Below, piece by piece: positions 29,112 to 39,409 of a stretch of DNA of 40,590 nt. The notes under the pieces were generated by a model, which saw only the letters and a program-made list of their open reading frames with translations, had not been told where the DNA came from and did not search any database. The position numbers and the translations under genes were made by a program. Every line of letters begins with the position of its first letter. Positions within the stretch are counted from its first letter, which is position 1. The stretch lies in the IMG/VR virus record IMGVR_UViG_3300030090_001727, positions 1 to 40,590 of that record; one strand, given 5' to 3'. This stretch comes from a virus.

Positions 29112-31032
29112 ACTGTGTTACGCAGCAGGATGTCACAGACCTTTACCAAAAGGTCGCTCTAAGTTTTGCAGTGATCGTTGTTCTAATCGTATAAATCAAC
29201 AAAAGAAAAGGGCAAGACGTCAAAATAAAGAGTGGTCACAAGAAGATGACATTTTAAATATTCCTAGTCAAAAAAAGAATGTATCGTCTAGACGTGGACA
29301 AGTTTATGATGACATTAAAGAATCTGGACTTGCACTTGAGATTTATGAAAAAACAAACACTATTGCAGGTGTAGCAAAAATATTAGGAACTACAGATGCT
29401 GCAGTATCTATGGCATACCAGGCATATTTAGAAGATGTAAGTATAGCTAATGAACAAAAAAATTGGTCAGTACCTCAAGTTGCTGAAAAAACATTAGAGG
29501 ACTTTGATAAATTTAGAGCAAGATATTTTAGAACAGAACAAGGCATACCGTATGAAACACCAGAGTTTCATGTCAAGTGGATAGAACAGATTATGAATAC
29601 CATAGAAAATGGTGGTCAAAGAATGATATTATCACCACCTCGTCATGGTAAAACAGATTTGCTTATACATTTTGTTATTTGGTTGATATGCAAAAATCCT
29701 AACATAAGAATTTTATGGGTAGGTGGTAACGAAGATATATCTAAAAATGCTATGGGTTCTGTATTAGATCAATTAGAGTTTAACGAATTACTTATAGAAG
29801 AAATATGTGGACCTGGAATAAAATTTAAACCTAAAACAAAATCAGCTAAGTCTTGGTCACAAAGTGGTTTTACTGTTGGTACGAGAACGGTTACTGGTAT
29901 CAAGAGTCCGACCATGGTAGGTATAGGTCGTGGTGGTAAGATTCTATCAAGAGACTGTGACATAATTATTGCAGATGACATTGAGGATCATAGTTCTACT
30001 ATGCAACCTGCATCAAGAGAAAACACAAGAAACTGGTGGACTACAACATTATCAAGTCGTAAAGAGGAACATACTGCAATGATTGTTATAGGTTCAAGAC
30101 AACACTATGACGATTTATATTCTCATTTACTAGACAATGAATCTTGGGAAACAACTGTAGAAGAAGCTCACGATACTGCATGTACTAAAACTGATTGGAA
30201 TGAAGAAGATCATAAAGATTGTATGTTATGGAGTAGTAAGAGATCTTACAAATGGTTAATGGATAGAAAACGTGCAGCAGAGACAACAGGTGGTAGAGCT
30301 ATATACGAAATGGTCTATCTTAATGTTGCAATGCCAGAAGGCTTAAGTTTATTTAGTAGAGAAGAAATTGAAGCATGTCGAGACCAGAAGAGGGACATAG
30401 GGCAGATACCTAGAGGCACACGCCTTATTGCAGGACTTGACCCTGCCTCTACTGGTTATCAAGCTGCTTTTCTTTGGGCTTATGGTCCTGCAGACGGAAT
30501 TATGTACATGGTAGATATGCACAATAATTTAGGTGGTGGTATTCCAGAAGCTCTTAGTGTGATAAAAGATTGGTGGCAAAAATATAATTGTTCACACTGG
30601 GTTATAGAAGAAAACGGATTTCAAAAAGCTATACGACAAGATAAATCTATACGTGATTTTGCCTCACAACATGGTATATTTTTAGAAGGACATGAAACGT
30701 ATTCTAATAAGTATGACCCTATTTTTGGTGTAACAGCTATGCGACCTGCGTTTCAAGAAGGTATAATTAATTTACCTTATATGGGTTTTGAAGCTCAAGA
30801 AAAGGTAAACTTATATACAAGTCAGTTAGTGTATTTTAGTTCTGCTAAAAACAAAAGCAAGACAGTAGGTACAAAGACTGACATTGTTATGGCTAGTTGG
30901 TTTCCAATGAGAGCAATTAGACGTATGCAAAAAGAACGATTAGCTGAACTAGACACAGACTATGTGCCTAGCTTTGCTGATTATGAAACAAGTAGTTTTG
31001 ACGAAGGAATATGGGATACTAACCGATGGTAA
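29098..31032 (+). CDS. terL: Terminase large subunit with N-terminal zinc finger and helix-turn-helix, 644 aa
   Basis: The ATPase motor and nuclease that package DNA. Walker A SPPRHGKTDLL (about residue 180) and Walker B DIIIADDIEDHSS (about 290) are clear, as is the nuclease start IAGLDPASTGYQAAF (about 448). Residues 1-30 add a Cys4 finger (C7, C12, C24, C28) and about 85-112 a helix-turn-helix (TIAGVAKILGTTDAAVSMAY). This extension is unusual for large subunits and resembles the DNA-binding part of small subunits, and no separate small-subunit gene is evident. The portal gene follows with a 7-nt overlap. Confidence 0.9.
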   Translation: MEKNKLCYAAGCHRPLPKGRSKFCSDRCSNRINQQKKRARRQNKEWSQEDDILNIPSQKKNVSSRRGQVYDDIKESGLALEIYEKTNTIAGVAKILGTTDAAVSMAYQAYLEDVSIANEQKNWSVPQVAEKTLEDFDKFRARYFRTEQGIPYETPEFHVKWIEQIMNTIENGGQRMILSPPRHGKTDLLIHFVIWLICKNPNIRILWVGGNEDISKNAMGSVLDQLEFNELLIEEICGPGIKFKPKTKSAKSWSQSGFTVGTRTVTGIKSPTMVGIGRGGKILSRDCDIIIADDIEDHSSTMQPASRENTRNWWTTTLSSRKEEHTAMIVIGSRQHYDDLYSHLLDNESWETTVEEAHDTACTKTDWNEEDHKDCMLWSSKRSYKWLMDRKRAAETTGGRAIYEMVYLNVAMPEGLSLFSREEIEACRDQKRDIGQIPRGTRLIAGLDPASTGYQAAFLWAYGPADGIMYMVDMHNNLGGGIPEALSVIKDWWQKYNCSHWVIEENGFQKAIRQDKSIRDFASQHGIFLEGHETYSNKYDPIFGVTAMRPAFQEGIINLPYMGFEAQEKVNLYTSQLVYFSSAKNKSKTVGTKTDIVMASWFPMRAIRRMQKERLAELDTDYVPSFADYETSSFDEGIWDTNRW

Positions 31033-32768
31033 AGTCTAAAGACGAACTCTATGACAGAGTAGATTATTTAAGAAAAATAAACCAACAAGGCATGGTGGAT
31101 AGATCAAGAATACGTGACATTCTTAATGGTGGCGAAGAAGCTGTACGTGCTTTACTTGGAGAACGCTCAAGCATGGACTTTCACGAATTACCTGCACCAA
31201 ACCTATTCTTATCAGCATTAGAAAGATTTGCACAAAAACTAGGAAGAAGTCCTGATTTAAAAGTAGATGTTATAAATGCTAAAGATTCTGAAAGAGCTAA
31301 AAAGAAATCAGAAAAACTAGAACGTATTGTTGGTGCATACGATGACTTACAAAAATTACATTTACAATTACCACAGGTAGGTAGATGGTTGCCAGGTTAC
31401 GGTTTTGTTGCTTGGACAATAACTACAAAGTTTGATAAAGACAATAATCCATATCCTTGTGCAATGATAAGAGATCCATTCACATGTTATCCTGGTCCGT
31501 TTGGTAACGACCAACAACCAAAAGATATGGCAATAATTAGCAGAGTTCCTATATCTACATTGCTAGAACAATATCCTAATCAAAAGGCAGCAATTATAGG
31601 CGAACAAGCAGAATCACAAAACGATTTTACTATGTTGTATTACAATGATGGTTCAGCATCTTGGTCTAATCAAAATGGAGATGGCAAGGTAGTTGTAGAA
31701 TATATAGACGTAGAAGGTACGTATATATTTTTACCTGAAAACAGAAAGATTATAGACTTTATTCCTAATCCATTATCTAGTGGACCAATGTTTGTTATAG
31801 CTAAAAGATTTGCTTTTGATCAAATGCAAAGTCAGTTTCAACACGTTATTGGTCTAATGGCTAACATGGCAAAAATAAATATTCTTGGAACTATTGCTAT
31901 GGAAGATGCAGTGTTTACAGAAACAAATATAGTTGGCGAAATAGAATCAGGAAAATATCGTAAAGGTAGATTTGCTGTAAACTATTTAGCTCCAGGTTCT
32001 TCTGTTTCTAAACCAGTAAACAATCTCCCATATCAATTATTTCAACAAGTCGATAGATTAGAAAGACACTTACGTCTTGGATCAGCATATCCTGTTTCTG
32101 ATGATGGACAATCACCTAACAGTTTTGTCACTGGTAGAGGATTAGAAGAACTAGGACAATCAGCTTCTATGCACGTTAGAGAGTATCAAGTAATACTTAG
32201 AGACGCTTTGCAAGAAATAGATGCTAAAAGATTAGAGTTTGATGAAACAATGTATCCTAACAAAAGAAAACCTATTGCAGGAATGCACAAAGGTACTGCA
32301 TATAAAGAAACCTATACTCCAAGTACAGATATTTCAGAAATGTATAAGACACGAAGAGTTTATGGTGTAATGGCAGGATTTGATGAACCACAAAAAGTTA
32401 TTACAGGGTTGCAGTTAAAACAACAAGGTATTATAGATACTCAAACATTGCAAGAGAATTTAGATGGTTTAGATAATATTACAAACATACAAAACAGAAT
32501 AAACTCTGAGAAAGCAGAAACTGTATTGTTTGAATCTTTAATGGCTCAAGCAGCTCAAGGTAATCCAAAAGCTACTATGGCAGCAGCAGAGATAAGAAAA
32601 AATCCTGCTCAAATGACAAAGATACTAGATAAATTTTATACAGCAGAAGAAGAAACAAGTCCTGAAGAGGAAGCAGTTATTGCAGGACAAAATCAATTAC
32701 CTCCTCAAGGACCACAAGATATAGCTTCTGTTTTGGCAGGATTAGCAGGAGGACCACCAGGTGGATAA
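31026..32768 (+). CDS. Portal protein, 580 aa
   Basis: The twelve-fold ring through which DNA enters the head. It follows the terminase directly. Visible: helix-rich N-terminus (RALLGERSSMDFHELPAPNL), RWLPGYGFVAWTITTKFDKD and DPFTCYPGPFGND in the wing/stem region, and a long C-terminal helix with GRGLEELGQSASMHVREYQV. The order terminase-portal, normal length and a Gln-rich C-terminal tail fit portal proteins of podovirus-type phages. Confidence 0.85.
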   Translation: MVKSKDELYDRVDYLRKINQQGMVDRSRIRDILNGGEEAVRALLGERSSMDFHELPAPNLFLSALERFAQKLGRSPDLKVDVINAKDSERAKKKSEKLERIVGAYDDLQKLHLQLPQVGRWLPGYGFVAWTITTKFDKDNNPYPCAMIRDPFTCYPGPFGNDQQPKDMAIISRVPISTLLEQYPNQKAAIIGEQAESQNDFTMLYYNDGSASWSNQNGDGKVVVEYIDVEGTYIFLPENRKIIDFIPNPLSSGPMFVIAKRFAFDQMQSQFQHVIGLMANMAKINILGTIAMEDAVFTETNIVGEIESGKYRKGRFAVNYLAPGSSVSKPVNNLPYQLFQQVDRLERHLRLGSAYPVSDDGQSPNSFVTGRGLEELGQSASMHVREYQVILRDALQEIDAKRLEFDETMYPNKRKPIAGMHKGTAYKETYTPSTDISEMYKTRRVYGVMAGFDEPQKVITGLQLKQQGIIDTQTLQENLDGLDNITNIQNRINSEKAETVLFESLMAQAAQGNPKATMAAAEIRKNPAQMTKILDKFYTAEEETSPEEEAVIAGQNQLPPQGPQDIASVLAGLAGGPPGG

Positions 32769-32958
32769 CAAACAAGAACTTAAGAAAAAATTTTACGATA
32801 TTATAAATGCAGAAGATTGGAATGATACAGGTTTTCCAGAACGTCCACAAAGAGAAGAGGGAGACGTGCCTTTAGGCAATATATTAATACCAACTCCTAT
32901 TCCTGGCGTTTGGCTTAATGTTAATTTAGGTTTTGAGATAGAGGACGATACATGGTAA
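32761..32958 (+). CDS. Small acidic protein, 65 aa
   Basis: GTG start, 8 bp after AGGAGG located within the portal gene. Reads KKFYDIINAEDWNDTGFPE, later ILIPTPIPGVWLNVNLGFEI. No family recognised. Overlaps both neighbours by a few bases. Possibly a minor head protein. Confidence 0.5.
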   Translation: MDNKQELKKKFYDIINAEDWNDTGFPERPQREEGDVPLGNILIPTPIPGVWLNVNLGFEIEDDTW

Positions 32959-33284
32959 GACAAAAAAAAATAAAAGTTCCAACAAGAGCAGAAGGTGACT
33001 CAACAGGACAAACTCAGATGTTACAAGAACAAATTGATGCAGTCCAAACACCACAAGCTCCTGGAGTACAGATTGCACCTAGAGCACAAAGACCAGTTCC
33101 AGATGTGAATGTATTTGGACAAACACAAAATCCTAATGAACCAGTAACTTCTGGTTTACCTTTTGGAGCAGGTCCATCTCCAACAGCACCTATTGCAGAT
33201 GATCCAGACATGTTGTTAAGAGCAATTTATAATGTTTATCCAGACCCATCACTTCTTAGATTTTTAAGAGGTCAGGGTGCATGA
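32952..33284 (+). CDS. Pro/Gln-rich disordered protein, 110 aa
   Basis: Basic start (VRQKKIKVPTRAEGDSTGQT), then a low-complexity Pro/Gln region (QTPQAPGVQIAPRAQRPVPD) and a helical end (DDPDMLLRAIYNVYPDPSLL). Likely unstructured except for the C-terminal helix. It lies between portal and the giant internal protein, so it may link virion components. Four-nt overlap downstream. Confidence 0.5.
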   Translation: MVRQKKIKVPTRAEGDSTGQTQMLQEQIDAVQTPQAPGVQIAPRAQRPVPDVNVFGQTQNPNEPVTSGLPFGAGPSPTAPIADDPDMLLRAIYNVYPDPSLLRFLRGQGA

Positions 33285-36200
33285 TTTATCCAGAAAATCC
33301 AAATTTTGAAGATGAATACGATGCCGAGATTAAAACAAAAGAACAAAGGTTTTCAGAACTAAATAAACTTTTATCACAAAACAGTGCATTAAGTGCAAGA
33401 CTTGCAGTAAATAATATTAACTCAGCTCCTTACTTGCCAACAGAAATAACTGCAGGTGCTGCTTTAGTAGGGCAAAATATATCAGAACTTAGTCCTGAAA
33501 CTATACAAGCAATTACAGATCAAATACAACGTGATGATAAAACAACTTGGGATGGTATAGTTGACAAATTAAAAGGTGGTGTCAGAGGAACATTTGCTGC
33601 TTTTGATGCAGGTTTAGATTTTGTTAAAGGTCAGTTGCTTGGAAGATTTCCTGTCGAAATAGGACAAAGATATGCAGATAAAATTGCAGAAGGACTATCT
33701 GCACCTCAAGCTATTAATGAAGTGTTTGATGAGTTTGATGAAATAAGACAAAAGGTTGGAGATACGGCTTTTACTTTAGCTATAAGAGAAGGACTTAGTG
33801 GTAGAGAAGTAAACTTAGGTGAAGGTCTTTTACCAAACTCTACACCAATAGTTGATACAGATGAATATAAAGAACTAATAGCAAGAAACATAGCACCAGA
33901 TTTAGCTTTACAAATAGCAGAAGATATTGTTGGTAAACCTCTTACACAAATTGCAAGACAACAAGCAGTAGAAGGAGTTCAGTTTAGAGGAGAAACTGCT
34001 GCAGGTTTAGAAGCAAGAGGAGAAGAAAAGTTTGTTACGTTAGGACGAATAATTGCAGAACCATTTGTAGCAATGGATGTAATAGAACCTGGATCAAGAG
34101 CATATAGAAACTTATCAGGTTCTGTTGACCTTGTTGGTGCTGTTGTTGCAGACCCTGCTAACTGGTTATTGGCAGGAGCAGGTGTACTTAATAAAACTGC
34201 AAAATCTATTAAGTATGTAGATGAAGCACAAAAAGCAAAACAAATAGCAGAACTTGGTGGTATTACAGGTGGTATAAGAAAGTCAGTAATAAAACGTATG
34301 CCTAAGTTAGGAGGATATTCTGTAGAAGGATTTATGGATTCTCAAAAAGGACAAAGTCTTGTTAAGTTTTTAAGTAGAAAAGTAGATGATGCAGGAGAGG
34401 CTTTGCCTGGTTCTAATGTAGATTATTTAGCAACTCTTATGGGTGGCAAAAAACCAGACTATAGAGCACTAGATGAAATAGCAAAAATTTCAGATGAAGG
34501 AGAAATGTATACTGCATTGACAGATTATTTTACAGGAAACCTTATAAACCAAAAACTTCCTTTTTCTACAAAAATGTTTAATAGTTACACTAAGAACGCT
34601 GCAACTGCAAGAAGAAAAAATGTATTTTCTAAATTAACAGGTTTAGGTCCAGAAGCACAGTTTGGTATTGGTCCTGCTATAAAATATAACGGTAAATGGA
34701 GTGCAGTAACAAGATTAATGGGCAAACTATATGAACCTGGTCTAGATCCAACTGATGTAGATGGTTCATTACTTACAATACAAAAACAAATGGCACAAAT
34801 GGATTTGCCAACAGAAGTACGTGGAAAAATATTATCTGAAACAATAGAAGAATTAAAAGATATAGATGTAGAAGATGCTGAAATATTAAAACAAATAACA
34901 TTAGGTTCAGAAGGAACTGCTTTTGAAGCATTAGTAGATCCTTTAACAGCATTACCTGTACAACAAGCAGCTAATACATTTAAACCTGCAGATGTTTTAT
35001 TTAACGCATCTGTAAAAACTGCTAAAGCATTTAAAGATACTTTGCAAAAACAAGTTGATGATGACTTGCTTTCAGAAACTATAGTAAATCAAATAGTAAG
35101 CATTTATGACAAACCTTTAAGAGAAGCAGGATTAAATTTTGTAGATGAAGCAGGAGAAGCATTTAACTTTGGTTCTCAATTAAAAGCATATTTAAATGGA
35201 AGTCCTATAGACATTCCAACATTTAGATTAAGCACAGAGTTAGCACAAAATTACATACCAATATTACCTGCTAGTAAAGTTGTAAAAGCTACAAATATTT
35301 TAAAAAAAGAGATTTTAGCTAATACACCACTAAAAAGATTTGCTAAGACAACAAAACTAGATGATGGTGCAGTTACTTTATTAGCAGATAAATATATATC
35401 ACAAGCATGGAAACCTGCTGTATTACTTCGTGGTGCATGGACAACAAGAGTTATAGCAGAAGAACAAATAAGAATGTGGGCTAGAGGATATACACCAGGT
35501 CTTAGTCCAAGAAGATTAATTGCTTTAGTTACAGGTAGAGAGTTTGACCCAACAGGCACATTAGGGATAGTTAAAAAAATAGAAAAAGGAATGCCAGATA
35601 ATGAATTAGATAGTTTTATATTTCAAGAGTTTCCTGATTTACCAAAACGTTTTAAATATAAAGGTGAAGAAATAGGAATGGCACAAGCTATTAGAAGATA
35701 TGTAAATGGAGAAAAAGACTTAGTAGATATTGTTGAGTTAACATCTAAAGAAACAGAAGTTATGGCAGAGTTTTTTGATGCTATATCTGGTACACATAAA
35801 GGTTATCAAGGATTAAGAACAACTAATCCAAACATTGGTAGAAAATCTTTTGGAAATGCAGATAAAAATGAAAACCCTGTTAAATATGTAGATCACATGA
35901 TGACAGAATTTGCACAACTTGTTGGTGATAAAACAGCTAAAAAAATATTAGAGGTTGGACCAAGAGAAGCAAAAGAATTTATTTGGAATACAAGATATGA
36001 TGCAGATTCTATAGCAGCTAGTATTGCAAGACAAAATCCATATTTTCAAAGTATTACGACAAATAAAAAATTAGTAGAAGATGTTGTTGATTATATAAAT
36101 GCAAGAATACATTTAAAAACAGGTGGCATGTTTGATAAAGAAACATTACAAATTACAAGACAAGGTAATGCTGAATTGTTGGAAGTTTTAAGAACTGGTG

Positions 36201-38380
36201 TTTATAAAGATAAAGATTTAACCAAAATAGGCAGTGTTAAAGCTCTTAGAAAAGAATACAAAAAAATGTTTGATGATAATTTTGATAATTTACCTGCAAT
36301 AATGAAAGGTCGAGGAAGCGAATCAGCTTATGGTGCTAGATCAGAAATAGGGAAATCTTATGACCAGTTAGTAGAAAATATGTTTTACGCTTTTATGACT
36401 ATGCCGACAAACAAGTTATCAAGAGCACCTGTATTTAAACAAGCATATTGGAATAAAGTTACTGACCTTATAACTGTAAGTTCCAATGAAATGAAAAAAT
36501 TAGTTATAGAGCAAGCAAGAAAATCAAACGTTTCTGAAAGTGTAATTAAAAAAATGCAAAAGACAGTTGCTGCATCTGATGATAAAGCAATATTTAAAAT
36601 TGACGTAAACTTTAAAGATTTAACTCCTAAACAAATGGCACTTAGAGCAAAAGGTGAATTACCAACAGATCCTTATAAATCTTTTGAACAAGCTTTTAAT
36701 GCAATGGATGATGTTTCAAAAGCTCACGCTTTAAATGAAACAAAAGCATTGCTATATGATTTAAGTGAAAGAACAAGGTTTTGGGAAGCATCAAGATTAA
36801 TATTCCCATTTGGCGAGGCTTATCAAGAAATTATTACAACATGGGCAAAAATATTACAAGATAATCCTGCTCCACTAAGAAGATTTCAATTAACTGTAGA
36901 AAAAGGAAGAGAAACAAATCCATTTGATCAAGAAGATACTGATAGAGGTTTTTTCTATACAGACCCAGTTACACAAGAAGAAATGTTTGCTTTTCCTGGT
37001 TGGGGTGGACTTGCAAGTAGATGGATGAAAATACAAGAAGATGACCCAGTACAATTAGAAGCATCAGGTTTTGCACAAAGTGTTAACTTGATTGGTCAAT
37101 CTTTTCTTCCTGGTTTTGGACCTTTAGTGCAAGTACCTGCTTCATACTTAACAAAAAGTCTTGATCCTGAATCAGATATAGTCAAATTTATATTTGGTGA
37201 TTTTCCTCCACAACCTACAGAAAGTCCTTTAGGATATTTTAAAACTTTAGTTCCTGTTCCCTCTTGGTTAAAAAAGTTTATACAAGCTTATGAACTAGAT
37301 CCAGAAGGTTATGAAAGACTGCAGACAAATACAACTATTGATGTGTATAACGCTTTATATTATGCAGGTAGGGTATCAGATGAAAACTATGCTGAATGGA
37401 AAGAAGGCATGGACCTTGCTAAAGACTACGCAAAAGTATTAACACAAATTAGAGGAATAGCACAATTTTTAGGACCTACAGGATTTACTCCTAGATGGCA
37501 AGTGTTATCAGAAACACCAGAAGGCAGACAGTTTATTTTTGTAGCAGCGTTAGCACAAGACTATAGAGAAAAACTAGAAGAACTTAATGGTGATCAATTT
37601 GCAACAGTACAATATTTTCAAGAAACGTATGGTATTGACCCAACTGCATTACTAACTGGTAAAAGCAGTCAGGTATTCAAAAGACCTGTAACAGTAGAAG
37701 GTTCTAAATTTTATCAAGACAATATAGAAGTATTCGAAGAGTACACAAGTACAGCATATTTTGCTAAACCAGATGATCCAAACGGTGAATTTAGTTATGA
37801 CGCATATCTATTATCCTTACAAGATAAAAGCAGAGTGCCTTTGAATGAAGATCAATGGAGATTAGTTAGAAACAATATCTTAGGTTCTTTAGCATGGGAA
37901 CAATTTATGTTGTCAATAGAACCAGGTTATTCAAAGCCATTCTTTTTAAGAAGTGACGAAGCTGCAAAGCAAACAAAGACACTTAAGAAAATGACTCTTA
38001 AACAACAATATTTTGGTTGGGGTGACAGTAGTGTTCCTGGTCTAGCAAGAGGAGCTGATTTAGATAGAATCATAGACGAGTTTTACAGATGGGAAAATAA
38101 TCAAGTATTGAGTAATTCTGAAGCAGGACAAGGACTAGCTTTATACTTGAATGCAAGAGAGAATGCTAAAGCAGAATCAGTTAGATTAGGGTATAGTGAG
38201 AATGGGTTTAAAAATGCTAGAGCATTGACAAATGTCAGAGAGTATTTAACAGATTATGCAGATTATGTCATAAGACAATATCCAGACTTTCAATATATTT
38301 GGAACTCATATTTTAAAAGAGAATTGTTAGAAGCACAAAAGGATGAGATGATTGAGGCTACAATAAAGAGGAATTACTAA
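33281..38380 (+). CDS. Giant internal virion (ejection) protein, 1699 aa
   Basis: The largest gene, about an eighth of the genome. No transglycosylase or protease motif found; mostly helical with recurring segments such as GGVRGTFAAFDAGLDF, LVGAVVADPANWLLAGAGVL, FWEASRLIFPFGEAYQEIIT and LGPTGFTPRWQVL. Size, position after portal and composition match the large internal proteins that podoviruses eject with their DNA to form a conduit. Start ATG, 4-nt overlap with the upstream gene, 1-nt with the next. Role inferred; no family name can be given. Confidence 0.65.
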   Translation: MIYPENPNFEDEYDAEIKTKEQRFSELNKLLSQNSALSARLAVNNINSAPYLPTEITAGAALVGQNISELSPETIQAITDQIQRDDKTTWDGIVDKLKGGVRGTFAAFDAGLDFVKGQLLGRFPVEIGQRYADKIAEGLSAPQAINEVFDEFDEIRQKVGDTAFTLAIREGLSGREVNLGEGLLPNSTPIVDTDEYKELIARNIAPDLALQIAEDIVGKPLTQIARQQAVEGVQFRGETAAGLEARGEEKFVTLGRIIAEPFVAMDVIEPGSRAYRNLSGSVDLVGAVVADPANWLLAGAGVLNKTAKSIKYVDEAQKAKQIAELGGITGGIRKSVIKRMPKLGGYSVEGFMDSQKGQSLVKFLSRKVDDAGEALPGSNVDYLATLMGGKKPDYRALDEIAKISDEGEMYTALTDYFTGNLINQKLPFSTKMFNSYTKNAATARRKNVFSKLTGLGPEAQFGIGPAIKYNGKWSAVTRLMGKLYEPGLDPTDVDGSLLTIQKQMAQMDLPTEVRGKILSETIEELKDIDVEDAEILKQITLGSEGTAFEALVDPLTALPVQQAANTFKPADVLFNASVKTAKAFKDTLQKQVDDDLLSETIVNQIVSIYDKPLREAGLNFVDEAGEAFNFGSQLKAYLNGSPIDIPTFRLSTELAQNYIPILPASKVVKATNILKKEILANTPLKRFAKTTKLDDGAVTLLADKYISQAWKPAVLLRGAWTTRVIAEEQIRMWARGYTPGLSPRRLIALVTGREFDPTGTLGIVKKIEKGMPDNELDSFIFQEFPDLPKRFKYKGEEIGMAQAIRRYVNGEKDLVDIVELTSKETEVMAEFFDAISGTHKGYQGLRTTNPNIGRKSFGNADKNENPVKYVDHMMTEFAQLVGDKTAKKILEVGPREAKEFIWNTRYDADSIAASIARQNPYFQSITTNKKLVEDVVDYINARIHLKTGGMFDKETLQITRQGNAELLEVLRTGVYKDKDLTKIGSVKALRKEYKKMFDDNFDNLPAIMKGRGSESAYGARSEIGKSYDQLVENMFYAFMTMPTNKLSRAPVFKQAYWNKVTDLITVSSNEMKKLVIEQARKSNVSESVIKKMQKTVAASDDKAIFKIDVNFKDLTPKQMALRAKGELPTDPYKSFEQAFNAMDDVSKAHALNETKALLYDLSERTRFWEASRLIFPFGEAYQEIITTWAKILQDNPAPLRRFQLTVEKGRETNPFDQEDTDRGFFYTDPVTQEEMFAFPGWGGLASRWMKIQEDDPVQLEASGFAQSVNLIGQSFLPGFGPLVQVPASYLTKSLDPESDIVKFIFGDFPPQPTESPLGYFKTLVPVPSWLKKFIQAYELDPEGYERLQTNTTIDVYNALYYAGRVSDENYAEWKEGMDLAKDYAKVLTQIRGIAQFLGPTGFTPRWQVLSETPEGRQFIFVAALAQDYREKLEELNGDQFATVQYFQETYGIDPTALLTGKSSQVFKRPVTVEGSKFYQDNIEVFEEYTSTAYFAKPDDPNGEFSYDAYLLSLQDKSRVPLNEDQWRLVRNNILGSLAWEQFMLSIEPGYSKPFFLRSDEAAKQTKTLKKMTLKQQYFGWGDSSVPGLARGADLDRIIDEFYRWENNQVLSNSEAGQGLALYLNARENAKAESVRLGYSENGFKNARALTNVREYLTDYADYVIRQYPDFQYIWNSYFKRELLEAQKDEMIEATIKRNY

Positions 38381-39408
38381 TGACAGTAGAAGAATTTGTA
38401 AAATTGCTTGAACAACTGGTTGGTTCAAAAGAACCTGAACCAGGACAATCTGCATTGTTTATTCCTAATGAAGTAAAAGAAAATTTATTATCACAACCAA
38501 CAGTGGAAGCTGCTGTAAACCAAGCAATACCTTTGTTAACAGGAGCTAATAGTTCTATTACTGCAGGAGATATTACATCTCTTGCACAAATGGGATTAGA
38601 GCCACAACTATCTAGTGAAAGATATGCAGCACCTCAAGACGTTTCTACCCCATCTTTTATAGGTGTATCAAGAAATTACAGTGTTGATACAGGAGAAGGA
38701 CGAGTAAGTATTACAGAAACTGATCCTAATGGAGACTATTTATTTTATACACTTGGTTCAGAAATAAGTTTGTTAATAAATCAACCACCAGAAGTTATAG
38801 CTGCAGTACAAGCAGAACTTGTTAATGCAGGAATGCTAAAACTTGGTGAGTTTCTTCCTGGTAAATGGGGTGGCTTTTTAGTTGGTGGAGAATATAAAGA
38901 TCAAGAAGCATTTAAAAATGTTTTAGCTAGAGCTAATACAACAGGTAATCCTGATTTTACAGTTGCACTTAGATACTTTGTTGATAATCAAGAAGCAATA
39001 GAAGATGTTGGCATATTACCACCTTATCTACCACCTGATTATGCAAGTGTTTCAGCAGAAGTTACAAATTTATTTGAACGAAAACTTGGTAGAAAACCTA
39101 AGTCTTATGAGTTAGATTTATTAGCTAATCAATTTATGTCTGATAGTAAAACTATTTCAATGGCTAATCAACCAACTACTATTGATACAGGAGATATAAC
39201 AGGAGAAGAACTTATGACAGGAGATTTAGGTAACCATATAGTTGAACCACCTGTACAATTAGAATCACAAATAGATCCTTCAGCAAGATTATTTAATAAA
39301 TTTCAAGAGATAACAGCTAAAGAAAAAGAAAGGTTGCAAGCAAATCGTGATATTCAAACAAATAATCGTAACATTATTAATAGCATCACAGGTTTACTCA
39401 GGAAATAA
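38380..39408 (+). CDS. Virion protein, 342 aa
   Basis: Contains INQPPEVIAAVQAELVNAGM and LARANTTGNPDFTVALRYFV, a pattern of a small helical domain seen in phage proteins that bind peptidoglycan or form internal complexes (unverified), then TNLFERKLGRKPKSYELDLL and a helical C-terminus. It is between the giant internal protein and the transglycosylase, so probably part of the same ejected set. TAATG overlap upstream. Confidence 0.55.
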   Translation: MTVEEFVKLLEQLVGSKEPEPGQSALFIPNEVKENLLSQPTVEAAVNQAIPLLTGANSSITAGDITSLAQMGLEPQLSSERYAAPQDVSTPSFIGVSRNYSVDTGEGRVSITETDPNGDYLFYTLGSEISLLINQPPEVIAAVQAELVNAGMLKLGEFLPGKWGGFLVGGEYKDQEAFKNVLARANTTGNPDFTVALRYFVDNQEAIEDVGILPPYLPPDYASVSAEVTNLFERKLGRKPKSYELDLLANQFMSDSKTISMANQPTTIDTGDITGEELMTGDLGNHIVEPPVQLESQIDPSARLFNKFQEITAKEKERLQANRDIQTNNRNIINSITGLLRK

Positions 39409-39409
39409 T

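Noticed and set aside
39347-39409. Signal-peptide-like extension (GTG start) of the transglycosylase
   Set aside because: It lies inside the upstream gene, lacks a ribosome binding site, and ATG 39410 has a good one; virion transglycosylases do not need export.
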